Source of the DNA: Blastochloris sp.
Lineage (GTDB): Bacteria; Verrucomicrobiota; Verrucomicrobiia; Methylacidiphilales; JAAUTS01
DNA length: 34,016 nucleotides
Reading direction: 5' to 3'
NCBI GenBank assembly: GCA_012031345.1
Contig: JAAUTS010000014.1
Span: forward strand, 1-34,016
Shown: one piece after another, positions 9,005 to 17,604 of the stretch
How positions within the stretch are numbered: the first letter of the stretch is position 1
How the letters are laid out: each line of letters begins with the position of its first letter
The notes under the pieces: model-generated
What the model was told of the DNA's origin: nothing
Database searches by the model: none
The model's input: the letters and a program-made list of their open reading frames with translations, nothing else
Made by a program: the position numbers and the translations under genes

Positions 9005-9583
9005 ATGAATGCCTTTGCGGAGTTTGGGCTGAAACCACAGCTTCAGGTGAATTTGGACGAGATCAAGCAACGTTATCTGAAGTTGAGTGCGGAGCGGCAT
9101 CCAGATCAGGGTGGGGAGGAGGATGCGCTGGGGCGATTGAACCGGGCGCGGCAGATTTTGATTTCGGATCGTCAACGTTTGAAACATTTCCTGGAGTTGA
9201 ATGAAGGGGAGGCGTCCTCCGCCATTACCACGGTTCCCGAGTCTCTGGTGGATTGTTTCATGAAGGCGGCGACCTTGTTCCGACGCTGTGATGTCTTGAA
9301 GAAGGAGCGCAGGGGAGCGGAGAGTGTTTTGGAAAAGGCGGCCTTGCAGGATCAGGCGCTGGCCTTGTGGGAGGAGATGCAGGGTTTGGTCGGGGAACTG
9401 GAGCGGTGCTGTCGCGTTTTGCGCGATGCTCTGCCTGAGATGGACAAGGTCTGGATCGGCAGCGAGGAGCAGCGACAACAGGTCAGGATTGGTATCTGGC
9501 TTTTTCTTTTTTAGTAGCCATGGCTGGCCCAGGCTTCGGAGGTCGCAATTTCAACTGATCGATCCGAGCTGAGATTTTCATGA
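9005..9583 (+). CDS. hscB: Fe-S co-chaperone HscB (J-domain), C-terminal part disturbed
   Basis: A J-domain with HPD at residues 32-34 (AERHPDQGG) and a C-terminal helical region are consistent with HscB (170-190 residues). As written, the frame hits two consecutive stops at 9512-9517. The same frame reopens immediately and ends in an ATGA overlap with hscA at 9583. A pair of compensating single-base errors near 9493 and 9519 would give QQVRDWYLAFSFLVAWLAQ and a 192-residue protein. The 4-base overlap is the same coupling seen at lolD/ilvE, so I prefer 9583 as the true end; otherwise the gene ends at 9514. HscB binds the scaffold protein and stimulates the HscA ATPase. Confidence 0.75.
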
Positions 9584-11418
9584 ACAAGGACACATCCACG
9601 GCGGTGATCGGAATTGATCTGGGCACGACCAACTCCTTGGTGGGGGTGATGGACGCGGGGTTCACGGTGTTGATTCCGGACGGGGAGGGGAGAAGGCTGC
9701 TGCCTTCTGTGGTGTCCTGGAGTGGGGGAGAGGGGGAGACTGTTCTGACCGGGTATGCGGCCAAACGTAGGCGGTTGCTGGCTCCGAAGCAGACGGTGTA
9801 TTCGGCCAAACGCTTGATGGGGAGGCGCTGGTCGGAATTGAGCGAGGAGGAGAAGGCCCTGGATTATGAAGTGGTGGCGGACGGGGAGGGGCGTGCGATG
9901 ATCGATTTGGGCGGAGAGAGGGTGAGCCCCGGAGCGGTGGCGACGGAATTGTTGCGTGAGTTGAAACGCCGGGCGGAACATTATTTGGAGGGTCCGGTGT
10001 GGCGTGCGGTCATTACGGTGCCGGCGTATTTTCACGATGCCCAGCGTCAGGCAACGAAGGAGGCGGGAGAGGCGGCGGGGTTGGAGGTGTTGCGTATTGT
10101 GAGTGAACCCACGGCGGCGGCGCTGGCCTATGGGATGGATCGGGCGCATCGTCAGGCCCGGCTGGCGGTTTTTGATTTGGGCGGGGGGACTTTTGACTGT
10201 TCGATTTTGGAGTTGAACGACGGGGTTTTTCAAGTGTTGTCCACCAGTGGAGACACCTTGTTGGGAGGGGACGACATAGACCGCGCGGTGGTGGGGTGTT
10301 TGCGTCAAAGAATTCCGGAACAAGTGGTGGCGCGCTTGGACGCGGTGGCGGAGGCCCGTTTGAGGGAGGAGGCGGAGCAGTTGAAAATCAGGTTGTCTAG
10401 TGAGGAGTCGGTCCGGGTGGAGTTGCCTTTTTTTTGTGGAGACTATCATTTTGAAACAAGTTTAAGCCGGCAGGAGTTGGAAGGACTGGCCCGGCCCATC
10501 GTGGAGAGAACGCGGCGCCATGTGCAGCGGGCCTTGCAGGATGCGGGCTTGAAGGCGGAGGAGTTGCAGGAAATTTTGTTGGTGGGCGGACAAACGCGGA
10601 TGCCTTTGGTGCGTGAGTTGGTGGAGCAGTGGTTTGGGCGCAAACCCCAGACGGAGCTGGATCCGGATGAGGCGGTGGCCCGGGGAGCGGTGATTCAGGC
10701 GGGGATTCTGAGCGGGGCGGTGCGGGACATGGTGTTGTTGGATGTGACGCCGCTCTCTCTGGGGATCGAGACCTTTGGAGGCTTGATGAATGTGATCATA
10801 CCGAGGAACACCACCATTCCGACCAAGGCAGGAGAACTCTTCACGAATGCGGTGGACGGGCAACGTGAGATGCGGGTCCGGATTTTGCAGGGGGAACGGG
10901 AACTGGCCAAGGATAACTGGATTTTGGGAGAACTGAATGTTCCTTTCCATCCGGGTCTGCGGGGCACGGCGCGGGTGGGGGTGCAGTTTGAATTGGATCA
11001 GGACGGAATCCTGCATGTGTTGACCAGGGATACCAAGACCGGGGAAGAAGTTAAAATGCAGATTCGGTCGGTAATCAATGTGGCGGATGAAAAAGTGGAG
11101 GAGATGGTGGCGGCCTCGGTGGAACATGCCTTGGAGGACATGCAGGAGCGGCGTTGGGTGGAGGCGGAGCAGAAAGCCAAGCGTTTGTTAGGGGTGACGG
11201 AAAAGGCGTTGGTTCAGGCGGAAGGCCGGGCGGAGCCGGAGATGCTGGAGCCGGTGAGGAAGGCTTTGGCGCGACTGAAGGGAGCTTTGGAAAGTCGTGA
11301 CTTGGGTGCTTTGAAGACGGCGATGAAAGACCTGGACCAACAGAGCCAACCACTGGCGCAGTGGTTGATGGACTGGGCCATGGAACAGGCACTGGCGCGG
11401 AAGATGGAAAGTTCCTGA
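9580..11418 (+). CDS. hscA: Hsp70-type chaperone HscA
   Basis: 612 residues, complete and without frameshift. The nucleotide-binding domain shows IGIDLGTTNSLVGV (phosphate 1), VITVPAYFHDAQRQATKEAG, SEPTAAALAYG and VFDLGGGTFDCSIL (phosphate 2). The substrate-binding domain begins after LLDVTPLSLGIET and is followed by a helical lid. The length matches HscA (about 616) rather than DnaK (about 640), and there is no long acidic or Gly-rich C-terminal tail. Position directly after hscB, with start and stop overlapping, makes HscA the best name. Together with HscB it should release clusters from the IscU scaffold. It is convergent with the aldolase gene 40 bases downstream. Confidence 0.88.
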   Translation: MNKDTSTAVIGIDLGTTNSLVGVMDAGFTVLIPDGEGRRLLPSVVSWSGGEGETVLTGYAAKRRRLLAPKQTVYSAKRLMGRRWSELSEEEKALDYEVVADGEGRAMIDLGGERVSPGAVATELLRELKRRAEHYLEGPVWRAVITVPAYFHDAQRQATKEAGEAAGLEVLRIVSEPTAAALAYGMDRAHRQARLAVFDLGGGTFDCSILELNDGVFQVLSTSGDTLLGGDDIDRAVVGCLRQRIPEQVVARLDAVAEARLREEAEQLKIRLSSEESVRVELPFFCGDYHFETSLSRQELEGLARPIVERTRRHVQRALQDAGLKAEELQEILLVGGQTRMPLVRELVEQWFGRKPQTELDPDEAVARGAVIQAGILSGAVRDMVLLDVTPLSLGIETFGGLMNVIIPRNTTIPTKAGELFTNAVDGQREMRVRILQGERELAKDNWILGELNVPFHPGLRGTARVGVQFELDQDGILHVLTRDTKTGEEVKMQIRSVINVADEKVEEMVAASVEHALEDMQERRWVEAEQKAKRLLGVTEKALVQAEGRAEPEMLEPVRKALARLKGALESRDLGALKTAMKDLDQQSQPLAQWLMDWAMEQALARKMESS

Positions 11419-11458
11419 GAGTGCGGGGAGCGGGTAGGCCGGGGTCAGGTGAAGGATT

Positions 11459-12115
11459 TTATTTTTTGAGAGAGGCGCGGGCGGCGGCGACGTTTTGCAC
11501 AAATTGTGAAGCGAGCTCGGAAAGACCTTTCCAATCCTGTCGGTCGATCAGATCTTTTTTGAGCAGGCTGCTACCTGCGGCCACGGCGGCGCAGCCGGCC
11601 TTGATGAAATCCGCACAGGTGTTCACGTCCACACCTCCCGTGGGAATGATTTGTAGTTGGGGCATGGGAGCTTTGATCGCTTTGATGTAGTTGGGTCCAA
11701 GTCCGTCGGCGGGAAAAATTTTGATAAAATCCGCGCCCAATTCGAAGGCGTGGAGAGCTTCGGTGGGGGTGTAAGCTCCGCAAACGATAGGTTTAGCCTG
11801 GCGATTGCAGCAGCGGATGACTTCCTCTTTGGTCACGGGTGTGACGACAAATTCCGCTCCGGCGAGGATGGCGAGGCGGGCGGTGGTGGCGTCGATGACG
11901 GAGCCGACTCCCATGTAAATTCTGTCACCCAACTTGGTGGTGACCTCCTTGATGGCCTCGAGAGCATTGGGGGTGGTCATGGTGATCTCCATGCCCGTCA
12001 GGCCGCCGTCGGCCAGTGCCGTGCATATGTTGAGAAGTTGAGCGGAGGAGTCGGCGCGGATCACGGCGACGACGCCGGGGTTGAGAAGACGGTGGATGGA
12101 CTCTTGTTTGGTCAT
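11459..12115 (-). CDS. eda: KDPG/KHG aldolase (2-dehydro-3-deoxy-phosphogluconate aldolase)
   Basis: 218 residues from the ATG at 12115; the frame runs further upstream but the family starts near MTKQESIHRLLNPGVVAVIR. Catalytic E43 lies in GMEITMTTPNA and the Schiff-base lysine K132 in ADFIKIFPAD. IIPTGGVDVN forms the phosphate-binding end of the barrel. The protein should split KDPG into pyruvate and glyceraldehyde 3-phosphate, in the Entner-Doudoroff route or in catabolism of uronic acids. The stretch MGVGSVID replaces the usual GAGTVL of E. coli Eda, so activity on a related 2-keto-3-deoxy sugar acid is possible. It is divergent from the NYN-domain gene, with 129 bases between them for two promoters. 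Confidence 0.85.
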   Translation of the reverse strand: MTKQESIHRLLNPGVVAVIRADSSAQLLNICTALADGGLTGMEITMTTPNALEAIKEVTTKLGDRIYMGVGSVIDATTARLAILAGAEFVVTPVTKEEVIRCCNRQAKPIVCGAYTPTEALHAFELGADFIKIFPADGLGPNYIKAIKAPMPQLQIIPTGGVDVNTCADFIKAGCAAVAAGSSLLKKDLIDRQDWKGLSELASQFVQNVAAARASLKK

Positions 12116-12244
12116 GGTTAGGATTTTAGGCAGTAGCAGGAGCTTGGCTAGAAAAATGGAGTGTTTCCAAAGATTGAGGTTGTGGGGTGAGGGATTTCGA
12201 CATGGCAAGATGGGGGTGGATGGGGCAGAATCCATGGGAGTGGA

Positions 12245-12685
12245 ATGAAAAAGTATTTATTGGTGGACGGGCATAGCGTGATTTTCAACTGGCCGGAGCT
12301 GCGAGCTTTGCACAACCGGAACCGGACTCATGCCCGTGATTTGTTGTCGAAACAATTGAGTGAACTGCATGAAACTTCGGATTGGTTGGTGACGCTGGTT
12401 TATGATGGGAAACAAGGGACGACGCCTCTGGGTCAGGTCAAGGGGATGGTGACGATCTACAGTCAGGAAGGGCAGACGGCGGACAGCATCATCGAACGTC
12501 TGGTGGCGCAGGTGCCGGATAAGGGTCGGGTGGTGGTGATCACGGCGGATCAGGCGGAGCGGAACATGGTGGAATCGCTGGGGGCATACTCGCATTCCCC
12601 GGAGTGGCTGGCTCAGGAATTGGCCGGAAATGGGAGAAGCTGGACGGGGACCTTGGATCAGGTTCACCAGCGTGCTAAATGGTGA
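12245..12685 (+). CDS. NYN domain protein, YacP/Rae1-like
   Basis: 146 residues. The N-terminus, KKYLLVDGHSVIFNWPEL, and the later stretches LVTLVYDGKQG, ADSIIERLVAQ and VVVITADQAERNMVESLGA carry the acidic residues of the NYN (PIN-like) nuclease fold as in YacP. The Bacillus homologue Rae1 cleaves mRNA in the ribosomal A site, and similar RNA processing is inferred here. It is a single-domain protein with no other domain. A coiled-coil membrane protein follows after 92 bases that contain a hairpin and a ribosome binding site, so that next gene may have its own promoter. Confidence 0.8.
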   Translation: MKKYLLVDGHSVIFNWPELRALHNRNRTHARDLLSKQLSELHETSDWLVTLVYDGKQGTTPLGQVKGMVTIYSQEGQTADSIIERLVAQVPDKGRVVVITADQAERNMVESLGAYSHSPEWLAQELAGNGRSWTGTLDQVHQRAKW

Positions 12686-12742
12686 AAACGGTGAGTGAAT
12701 CTTCTATTGACATCCCGAACCTGACTATGTTCACTTAGCGTA

Positions 12743-12771
12743 AGTCTCTAATAACAGAGACTCTAGAGGAG
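12743..12771 (+). promoter_or_regulatory. 5' leader hairpin and ribosome binding site
   Basis: AGTCTCT (12743-12749) and AGAGACT (12756-12762) form a perfect 7-bp stem with a 6-base loop. AGGAG at 12767-12771 is a good Shine-Dalgarno sequence 6 bases before the ATG at 12778. A TTGACA lies at 12707-12712, but I see no good -10 box at normal spacing. The hairpin may protect the mRNA 5' end or modulate initiation. Confidence 0.5.
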
Positions 12772-12777
12772 TTACTA

Positions 12778-13620
12778 ATGTCAAAGTTAGGAAAAGTATT
12801 TTGTATCATTGCCATCTTGTTGTCCGTGGGTTCCGCGGGCTTGGGCGTGGCCGTGGCCCTGAAAAAGAAGGGTTACATGACCCAGTTGAGCAATGTCGAA
12901 ACGGCTCTGAAAGATGCGCCGATGCCCGTGCCTTACAACTCTGATTTCAAGACCAGCCCGGATCAGCCGAAGGAATATATTGCGACGGTTAACAAAGCAT
13001 TTAAAGCCACCAGGGAAGAGTTGAAGACCACGCAGGAAACCCTGACCACAACGACGAGCAAACTGGCGGATACGGAAGCCAAGGTGCAGGAAGTGACCAC
13101 CAAACTGGCGGGTGCGACCAAGGATCTCGAAACGGCCAAAACAGCCCAGGCCGAAGCGGAAACGCAGAAGAATGAAGCTGTCAGCCAACTTAAAGTGGTG
13201 ATGGATGACTTGGGCGGGCGCAACGCCAAGGAAGTGGTGGCCCAGCTCTCCCAATCCCAGGAAAAAATCCAGGTGATCGAACGGGAGAAAAAAATCGTGG
13301 AAGACGCGCTGGCCCAGAAAGCGGCTTTGGTTGCGAAATTCGAGGAGCAGGACCGCATGCGCGAGCAGGGTTACGCGCCGGATGATCTGAGCGGGCGGGT
13401 GGTCACGATCAACAAGGACTGGAACTTTGTCGTTTTGGATGTGGGCAAGGACAACAAGCTGGTGGAAGGGGTGGAATTGGTGGTGTATCGCGGGGACAGC
13501 CTGATCGGCAAAATCAAAACCGTTTCCGTGGATGCGACCAACGCCATTGCGGATATTCTTCCTGATGCGACCAAATCCGAGATCCAAATTGGGGATCGGG
13601 TCATTTTCGGCTATCGCTAA
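12778..13620 (+). CDS. Membrane-anchored periplasmic coiled-coil protein of unknown function
   Basis: 280 residues. A hydrophobic segment near residues 6-28 (FCIIAILLSVGSAGLGVAVA) followed by KKK is either an uncleaved anchor or a signal peptide. Residues from about 80 to 200 are a long coiled coil, rich in A, E, K, Q and T with few prolines. The last 70 residues (from DLSGRVVTINKDWNFVVLDV) look like a small beta-barrel of the kind found at the end of FlgT- and MreC-like proteins. It is preceded by a strong ribosome binding site and followed after 25 bases by a small lipoprotein gene, so the pair is probably co-expressed. A cell-envelope structural role is inferred only from topology. Confidence 0.75.
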   Translation: MSKLGKVFCIIAILLSVGSAGLGVAVALKKKGYMTQLSNVETALKDAPMPVPYNSDFKTSPDQPKEYIATVNKAFKATREELKTTQETLTTTTSKLADTEAKVQEVTTKLAGATKDLETAKTAQAEAETQKNEAVSQLKVVMDDLGGRNAKEVVAQLSQSQEKIQVIEREKKIVEDALAQKAALVAKFEEQDRMREQGYAPDDLSGRVVTINKDWNFVVLDVGKDNKLVEGVELVVYRGDSLIGKIKTVSVDATNAIADILPDATKSEIQIGDRVIFGYR

Positions 13621-13645
13621 GCAAAAAAGTGGTTATCTTGCCCAG

Positions 13646-13822
13646 ATGATGAAACGTTTAGTCCTCAGCCTGCCTATTCTTGCCCTCCTCGTGGTGTTCA
13701 GTTCCTGCGCCAGCAAACCGGAAGATACCACCAAGACGGATCGTGAAAAAATTTCCACCGTGCCTTGGAACAAGCCCCAATCCTGGGAAGGTAAGGGTGC
13801 CTTGGGCGGTTTGGTGCAGTAA
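13646..13822 (+). CDS. Small predicted lipoprotein
   Basis: 58 residues from ATG-ATG at 13646. A signal peptide (MMKRLVLSLPILALLVVFSS) ends in a lipobox with cysteine C21, in VFSSCAS. The mature part of about 38 residues contains TVPWNKPQSWEG and GALGGLVQ and no known domain. I recognise this style of short lipoprotein from Verrucomicrobiota genomes, but its function is not known to me. The residue after the cysteine is alanine, so outer-membrane sorting by the Lol system (part of which is encoded at the start of this window) would be expected. Confidence 0.7.
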   Translation: MMKRLVLSLPILALLVVFSSCASKPEDTTKTDREKISTVPWNKPQSWEGKGALGGLVQ

Positions 13823-13933
13823 GAATCCTGAGCGGGCTGGAAGACGGGGGATGTGAGTCAGAAAGTTCCACAGTCTGAAAAGGACTTTGGTTGTTATCCC
13901 CCCTTTTTGTCACTCGATTGAGTGGAGCGTTCC

Positions 13934-14698
13934 TTACTCCTCAGATTTACCGTGATGTCCGTCCCGCATCAGAGAAAGCATTTCACCCACGGCTTCGCGT
14001 AATCCGACTTCGCAGGCATGGGCGATCAGGGAATGGCCGATGTTCAGGGTGTCGAGGTGCGGGGTTTGGAGAAAAAGGCGCAAGTTGCGGTAGTGCAGGC
14101 CATGGCCGGCGTTGACTTGAAGACCGAGCTGAAAAGCCAAGCTGGCGGATTTTCTGAGACGCTCCAGTTCCTCCTCCTGGGTTTTGGTATCCAGGGCATT
14201 GGCGAAACAACCCGTGTGCAGCTCAATGCAAGGAACTCCGCAGGCGTGGGCGGCGTGGATTTGTTCCTCCACCGGATCAATAAATAAACTGACGCGCGTG
14301 CCGTTTTTGCTGAGGTCGAGATTGGCCTGGCGGATGGCCTCGATCAGGGGAGGAAGGTTGAGCCCGCCTTCCGTGGAAACTTCCAAACGATTTTCAGGGA
14401 CCAGACAGACTTCAGCGGGTTCAAGTTTCAGGGCAAAGTGGAGCATCTCCGGGGTGAGTGCCATTTCGAGATTGAGGGGCACCTGGAGTTCCCGCTTCAG
14501 GCGCAGAACATCGTGGTCTTGGATGTGGCGACGATCCTCCCGGAGATGGGCTGTGATGGAGTGGGCACCAGCGGCGACAGCCTGATGGGCGGCTTGGACG
14601 GGGCAGGGTTCACTGAGGGGATGGTCGGGACCCAGTTCCCGGTAGCGGGCCTGACGGAGGGTGGCAATGTGGTCAATGTTTACGCCGAGTTTGAGCAT
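13934..14698 (-). CDS. pdxJ: Pyridoxine 5'-phosphate synthase PdxJ
   Basis: 254 residues from the ATG at 14698, where the family-typical MLKLGVNIDHIATLRQAR begins; upstream in-frame sequence has no family similarity. Other recognisable stretches are GAHSITAHLREDRRHIQD, EVCLVPENR, STEGGLNL, VSLFIDPVEEQI, IELHTGCFA, GLQVNAGHGLHYRNL and LNIGHSLIAHA. PdxJ closes the pyridine ring from 3-amino-1-hydroxyacetone phosphate and deoxyxylulose 5-phosphate, in the DXP-dependent vitamin B6 pathway. The gene is intact. It is divergent from glnD; the 138 bases between them should hold both promoters, though I see no convincing boxes. Confidence 0.93.
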   Translation of the reverse strand: MLKLGVNIDHIATLRQARYRELGPDHPLSEPCPVQAAHQAVAAGAHSITAHLREDRRHIQDHDVLRLKRELQVPLNLEMALTPEMLHFALKLEPAEVCLVPENRLEVSTEGGLNLPPLIEAIRQANLDLSKNGTRVSLFIDPVEEQIHAAHACGVPCIELHTGCFANALDTKTQEEELERLRKSASLAFQLGLQVNAGHGLHYRNLRLFLQTPHLDTLNIGHSLIAHACEVGLREAVGEMLSLMRDGHHGKSEE

Positions 14699-14836
14699 GA
14701 CTTCACTATGAGGGTGCTTGGGAAATGTGCAAATGACAATGAGGACCGGGATGGAGTTTCGGAGGGGACCAAGGCAGGCCGGAGGCAAATCAATTCCTGT
14801 TGATTCAAGTCAGGGCTGGGATTAGGGTCACTGCTT

Positions 14837-17600
14837 ATGTCGGCACATTTGGAGAAGGTTTTGAGACATGCGGAGGCGAAGTTGATCAATCTCGCCCAGC
14901 GCAGCCCGACGGATCTGTTGGATCTTTACCGCAACTTTCTCAAGGTGGAAGAGCACCGTTTACGCATGGCGCATCGCGCGGGGGAAAGCGGTCTGGGCTT
15001 TGCGGAGAAGCGGGCAGACATGATCGGGGTGGTCCTGCAGCACATTTTTCAAAACTCCCTGCACAATGCGGAAAAGGCGCATCATCTCGCGGCCAGTGAA
15101 CTGCGCATCGCCATGGTGGCCACGGGGGGATATGGACGGGGGCAACTGTCTCCCTACAGCGATATCGATCTTTTGTTTCTTTATGATAAACAACCGGCCA
15201 AATCTCCGGCGGCACGGTTTGTAACGGATGCGATTGAACAGGTGTTGTATGTATTGTGGGACATCGGGTTGAAGGTGGGTCATGCCAGCCGGAATTTGGA
15301 GGAGGCGATCCAGCAGGGGCGTGAAGACATGCAGACCCGGACTGCGCTCTTGGAGGCGCGTTTGTTGAAGGGCAACAGTGAGTTGTTTGATGAGTTTCAG
15401 CGTCGGTTCAACCGGCTGTGTGTGCAGGGAAATGAACACAGCTATGGGCTTTGGCGTTTACGGGATCAGGAGCAGCGACACCAGAAGATGGGTGCGACGG
15501 TGTTTTTACAGGAGCCCAACGTCAAGAACGGGTGCGGAGGGTTGCGGGATTATCACAACCTGCTTTGGGTGGCCATGGGGTTGAAGGGAATCGACAGCAC
15601 CCTGGGTTTGCAGGAGGAGGGGATCATCACGGCCAGCGACCGCAAGAAACTGGATCGGGCTTTTGATTTTCTTTTAAAAGTTCGCAATGAATTGCATCTG
15701 ATCCAAGGCCGGGCCGGGGATGTGTTGACGTTGGCTCTGCAAAAGGATGTGGCCAATGCGCTGGGTTACTCGAATCGTCAACTGCTACGCCGCATTGAGG
15801 ATATGATGCGGGATTATTACCAGCACAGCCGGGATTTGTATTTGATCGCCAACGCCCATGCCCGGCGTATCTGCGGTCAGCAGGAATCCAAACGGGGGCT
15901 GTTTTGGAATCTACTGCCCCAGGGGGCCAAGGCCCAAGAGAAAATCAACGGCTTCACCCTGGCCAATGGCGTGATTTCCGCAGAGTCCGCCAGTGTCTTG
16001 AGTGAGGATCCGGTGCGGATGGTGCGTGTTTTCAGATCATGCAGAAGCGGAACATGGAGTTGAGCCCGGATTTGGAAACGCTGATGCGGGCCCGGCTCGG
16101 ATTGGTGACGCGCAAATTTTTGTGGTTGCCGGAAGTGAGGGAGATGTTGACGGACATCGTCAGACAAAAGGGTCGGGTGGGTAGGGTGCTGCGTAAGATG
16201 CATGAGCTGGGAATTTTAGGCAGCCTGATCCCAGAATTCGCGCCCCTGACCTGTCTGGTGCAGCATGAGTTTTATCATCGTTACACCGCGGATGAGCATA
16301 CCCTGGTCTGCATTGAGCAGTTGGATCGGGTGTTGCGGGATGAGGCGGAACCCTATGTCAAATATCGGGGCATCTTTGAACGCTGCGACAAGCCGGAAAT
16401 TCTTTATCTGGCACTGATTTTGCATGACACGGGCAAGTCGGGAAACAGCCGTGACCACAGTCAGTTGAGTGCACAATTGGCGGTGCGCTTTGCCCGGCGG
16501 ATGCGGATCAAGGGCCGTGATTTGCAGAATCTGAGTTTTTGGTGGATCATCACATGAGTTTGACGGAGTTTGCTCTGCGACGGAATTTGGATGATCCCAA
16601 GACGGTCCGGGATTTTGCCCAGATCGTGCAAGATCAGGAGAGGTTGGATTTGTTGATGTTGATGACCTTTGCTGATGTGCAAGGGATTGGGGATTCTTCC
16701 TGGTCGAATTGGAAGGAAGGACTGGTCTGGAGTCTGTATCTGGCGACACGCGATGTGTTGAATGATGAGGATGAATTTCTGCGCCGGGCGGAAAAGGCGC
16801 GCAAGGAATTGAAGAAGCGGGTGGTGGAGCGACTGCCCGCGACGATTGATGACGGAGAATACGAGGCGCATTTTGAGGCCCTGCCCGCGCCTTATTTTAC
16901 GCATACTTCGGAGGAGCAGATTGTCAGTGACATCCTTCAAGTGCATGAGTTTTTTGTCAAACAACTGCAAATGGAAGGCAATCCGCTGGCTCCGGTCATT
17001 GAGTGGCGGGACAAACCTCTGGAGGATCATAGTGAGGTGAACATCGTCACCTGGGATCGGGACGAGTTGTTTTCCAAAATTGCCGGATCCTTTGCCGTGG
17101 CGGGCTTGAACATTCTCAGTGCCGACATCTGGACCCGGAGCGATCATATTGTGATCGATGCTTTCCGGGTCTGCACCAATCAGTTGGCACCAGTGACGCA
17201 CAAGCTGGATCGGCAGGCTTTTGAGAAAACGCTGATCAAAAGTTTGACCGATCCCGACCATGATTTGGAGCGGGAGGTGACGCGTTTGAAAAGCCGGGAA
17301 AAACTCCCGGTGGAGGAGGAAATGGTGGAGTTGGCGCTGGGATTGGACAACGAGGGATCGGATCAGTTCACTATGTTGCATGTCAAGGCCACGGATCGCA
17401 TCGGGATTCTCTACCGGATATCCCGCTGTCTCTCCGCGCAGAACATCTCGATTGTGTATGCGCGCATCACCACGGAAAAGGGGGCGGCACTGGACACCTT
17501 TTATTTGTTGGATGAAAACGGGGCCAAGATCACGGATGCCCAGCGTAAACGTCGGTTGCTCCGGGCTCTGACTCAGGCGCTGTCTTTGCCTGTGGCCTAA
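14837..17600 (+). CDS. glnD: Bifunctional PII uridylyltransferase/uridylyl-removing enzyme, two frameshifts
   Basis: About 921 residues after two corrections. The nucleotidyltransferase domain has GGYGRGQLSPYSDIDLLFLY; the middle has GGLRDYHNLLWV; the HD phosphohydrolase domain has YHRYTADEHTL and HDTGKS; two ACT domains form the C-terminus (VNIVTWDRDELFSKIAGSFA and LHVKATDRIGILYRISRCLS). The first shift is one missing T in the TTTT at 16029-16032 (corrected VRVFQIMQKRNMEL). The second is one missing T in the TTTTT at 16536-16540 (corrected NLSFLVDHHMSL). GlnD senses glutamine through the ACT domains and modifies PII. The histidine kinase gene follows after 4 bases. Confidence 0.92.
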
Positions 17601-17604
17601 CATC

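Noticed and set aside
9511-10449. A 312-residue open frame antisense to hscA
   Set aside because: It is a shadow of conserved Hsp70 sequence with arginine, histidine and proline bias and no domain.
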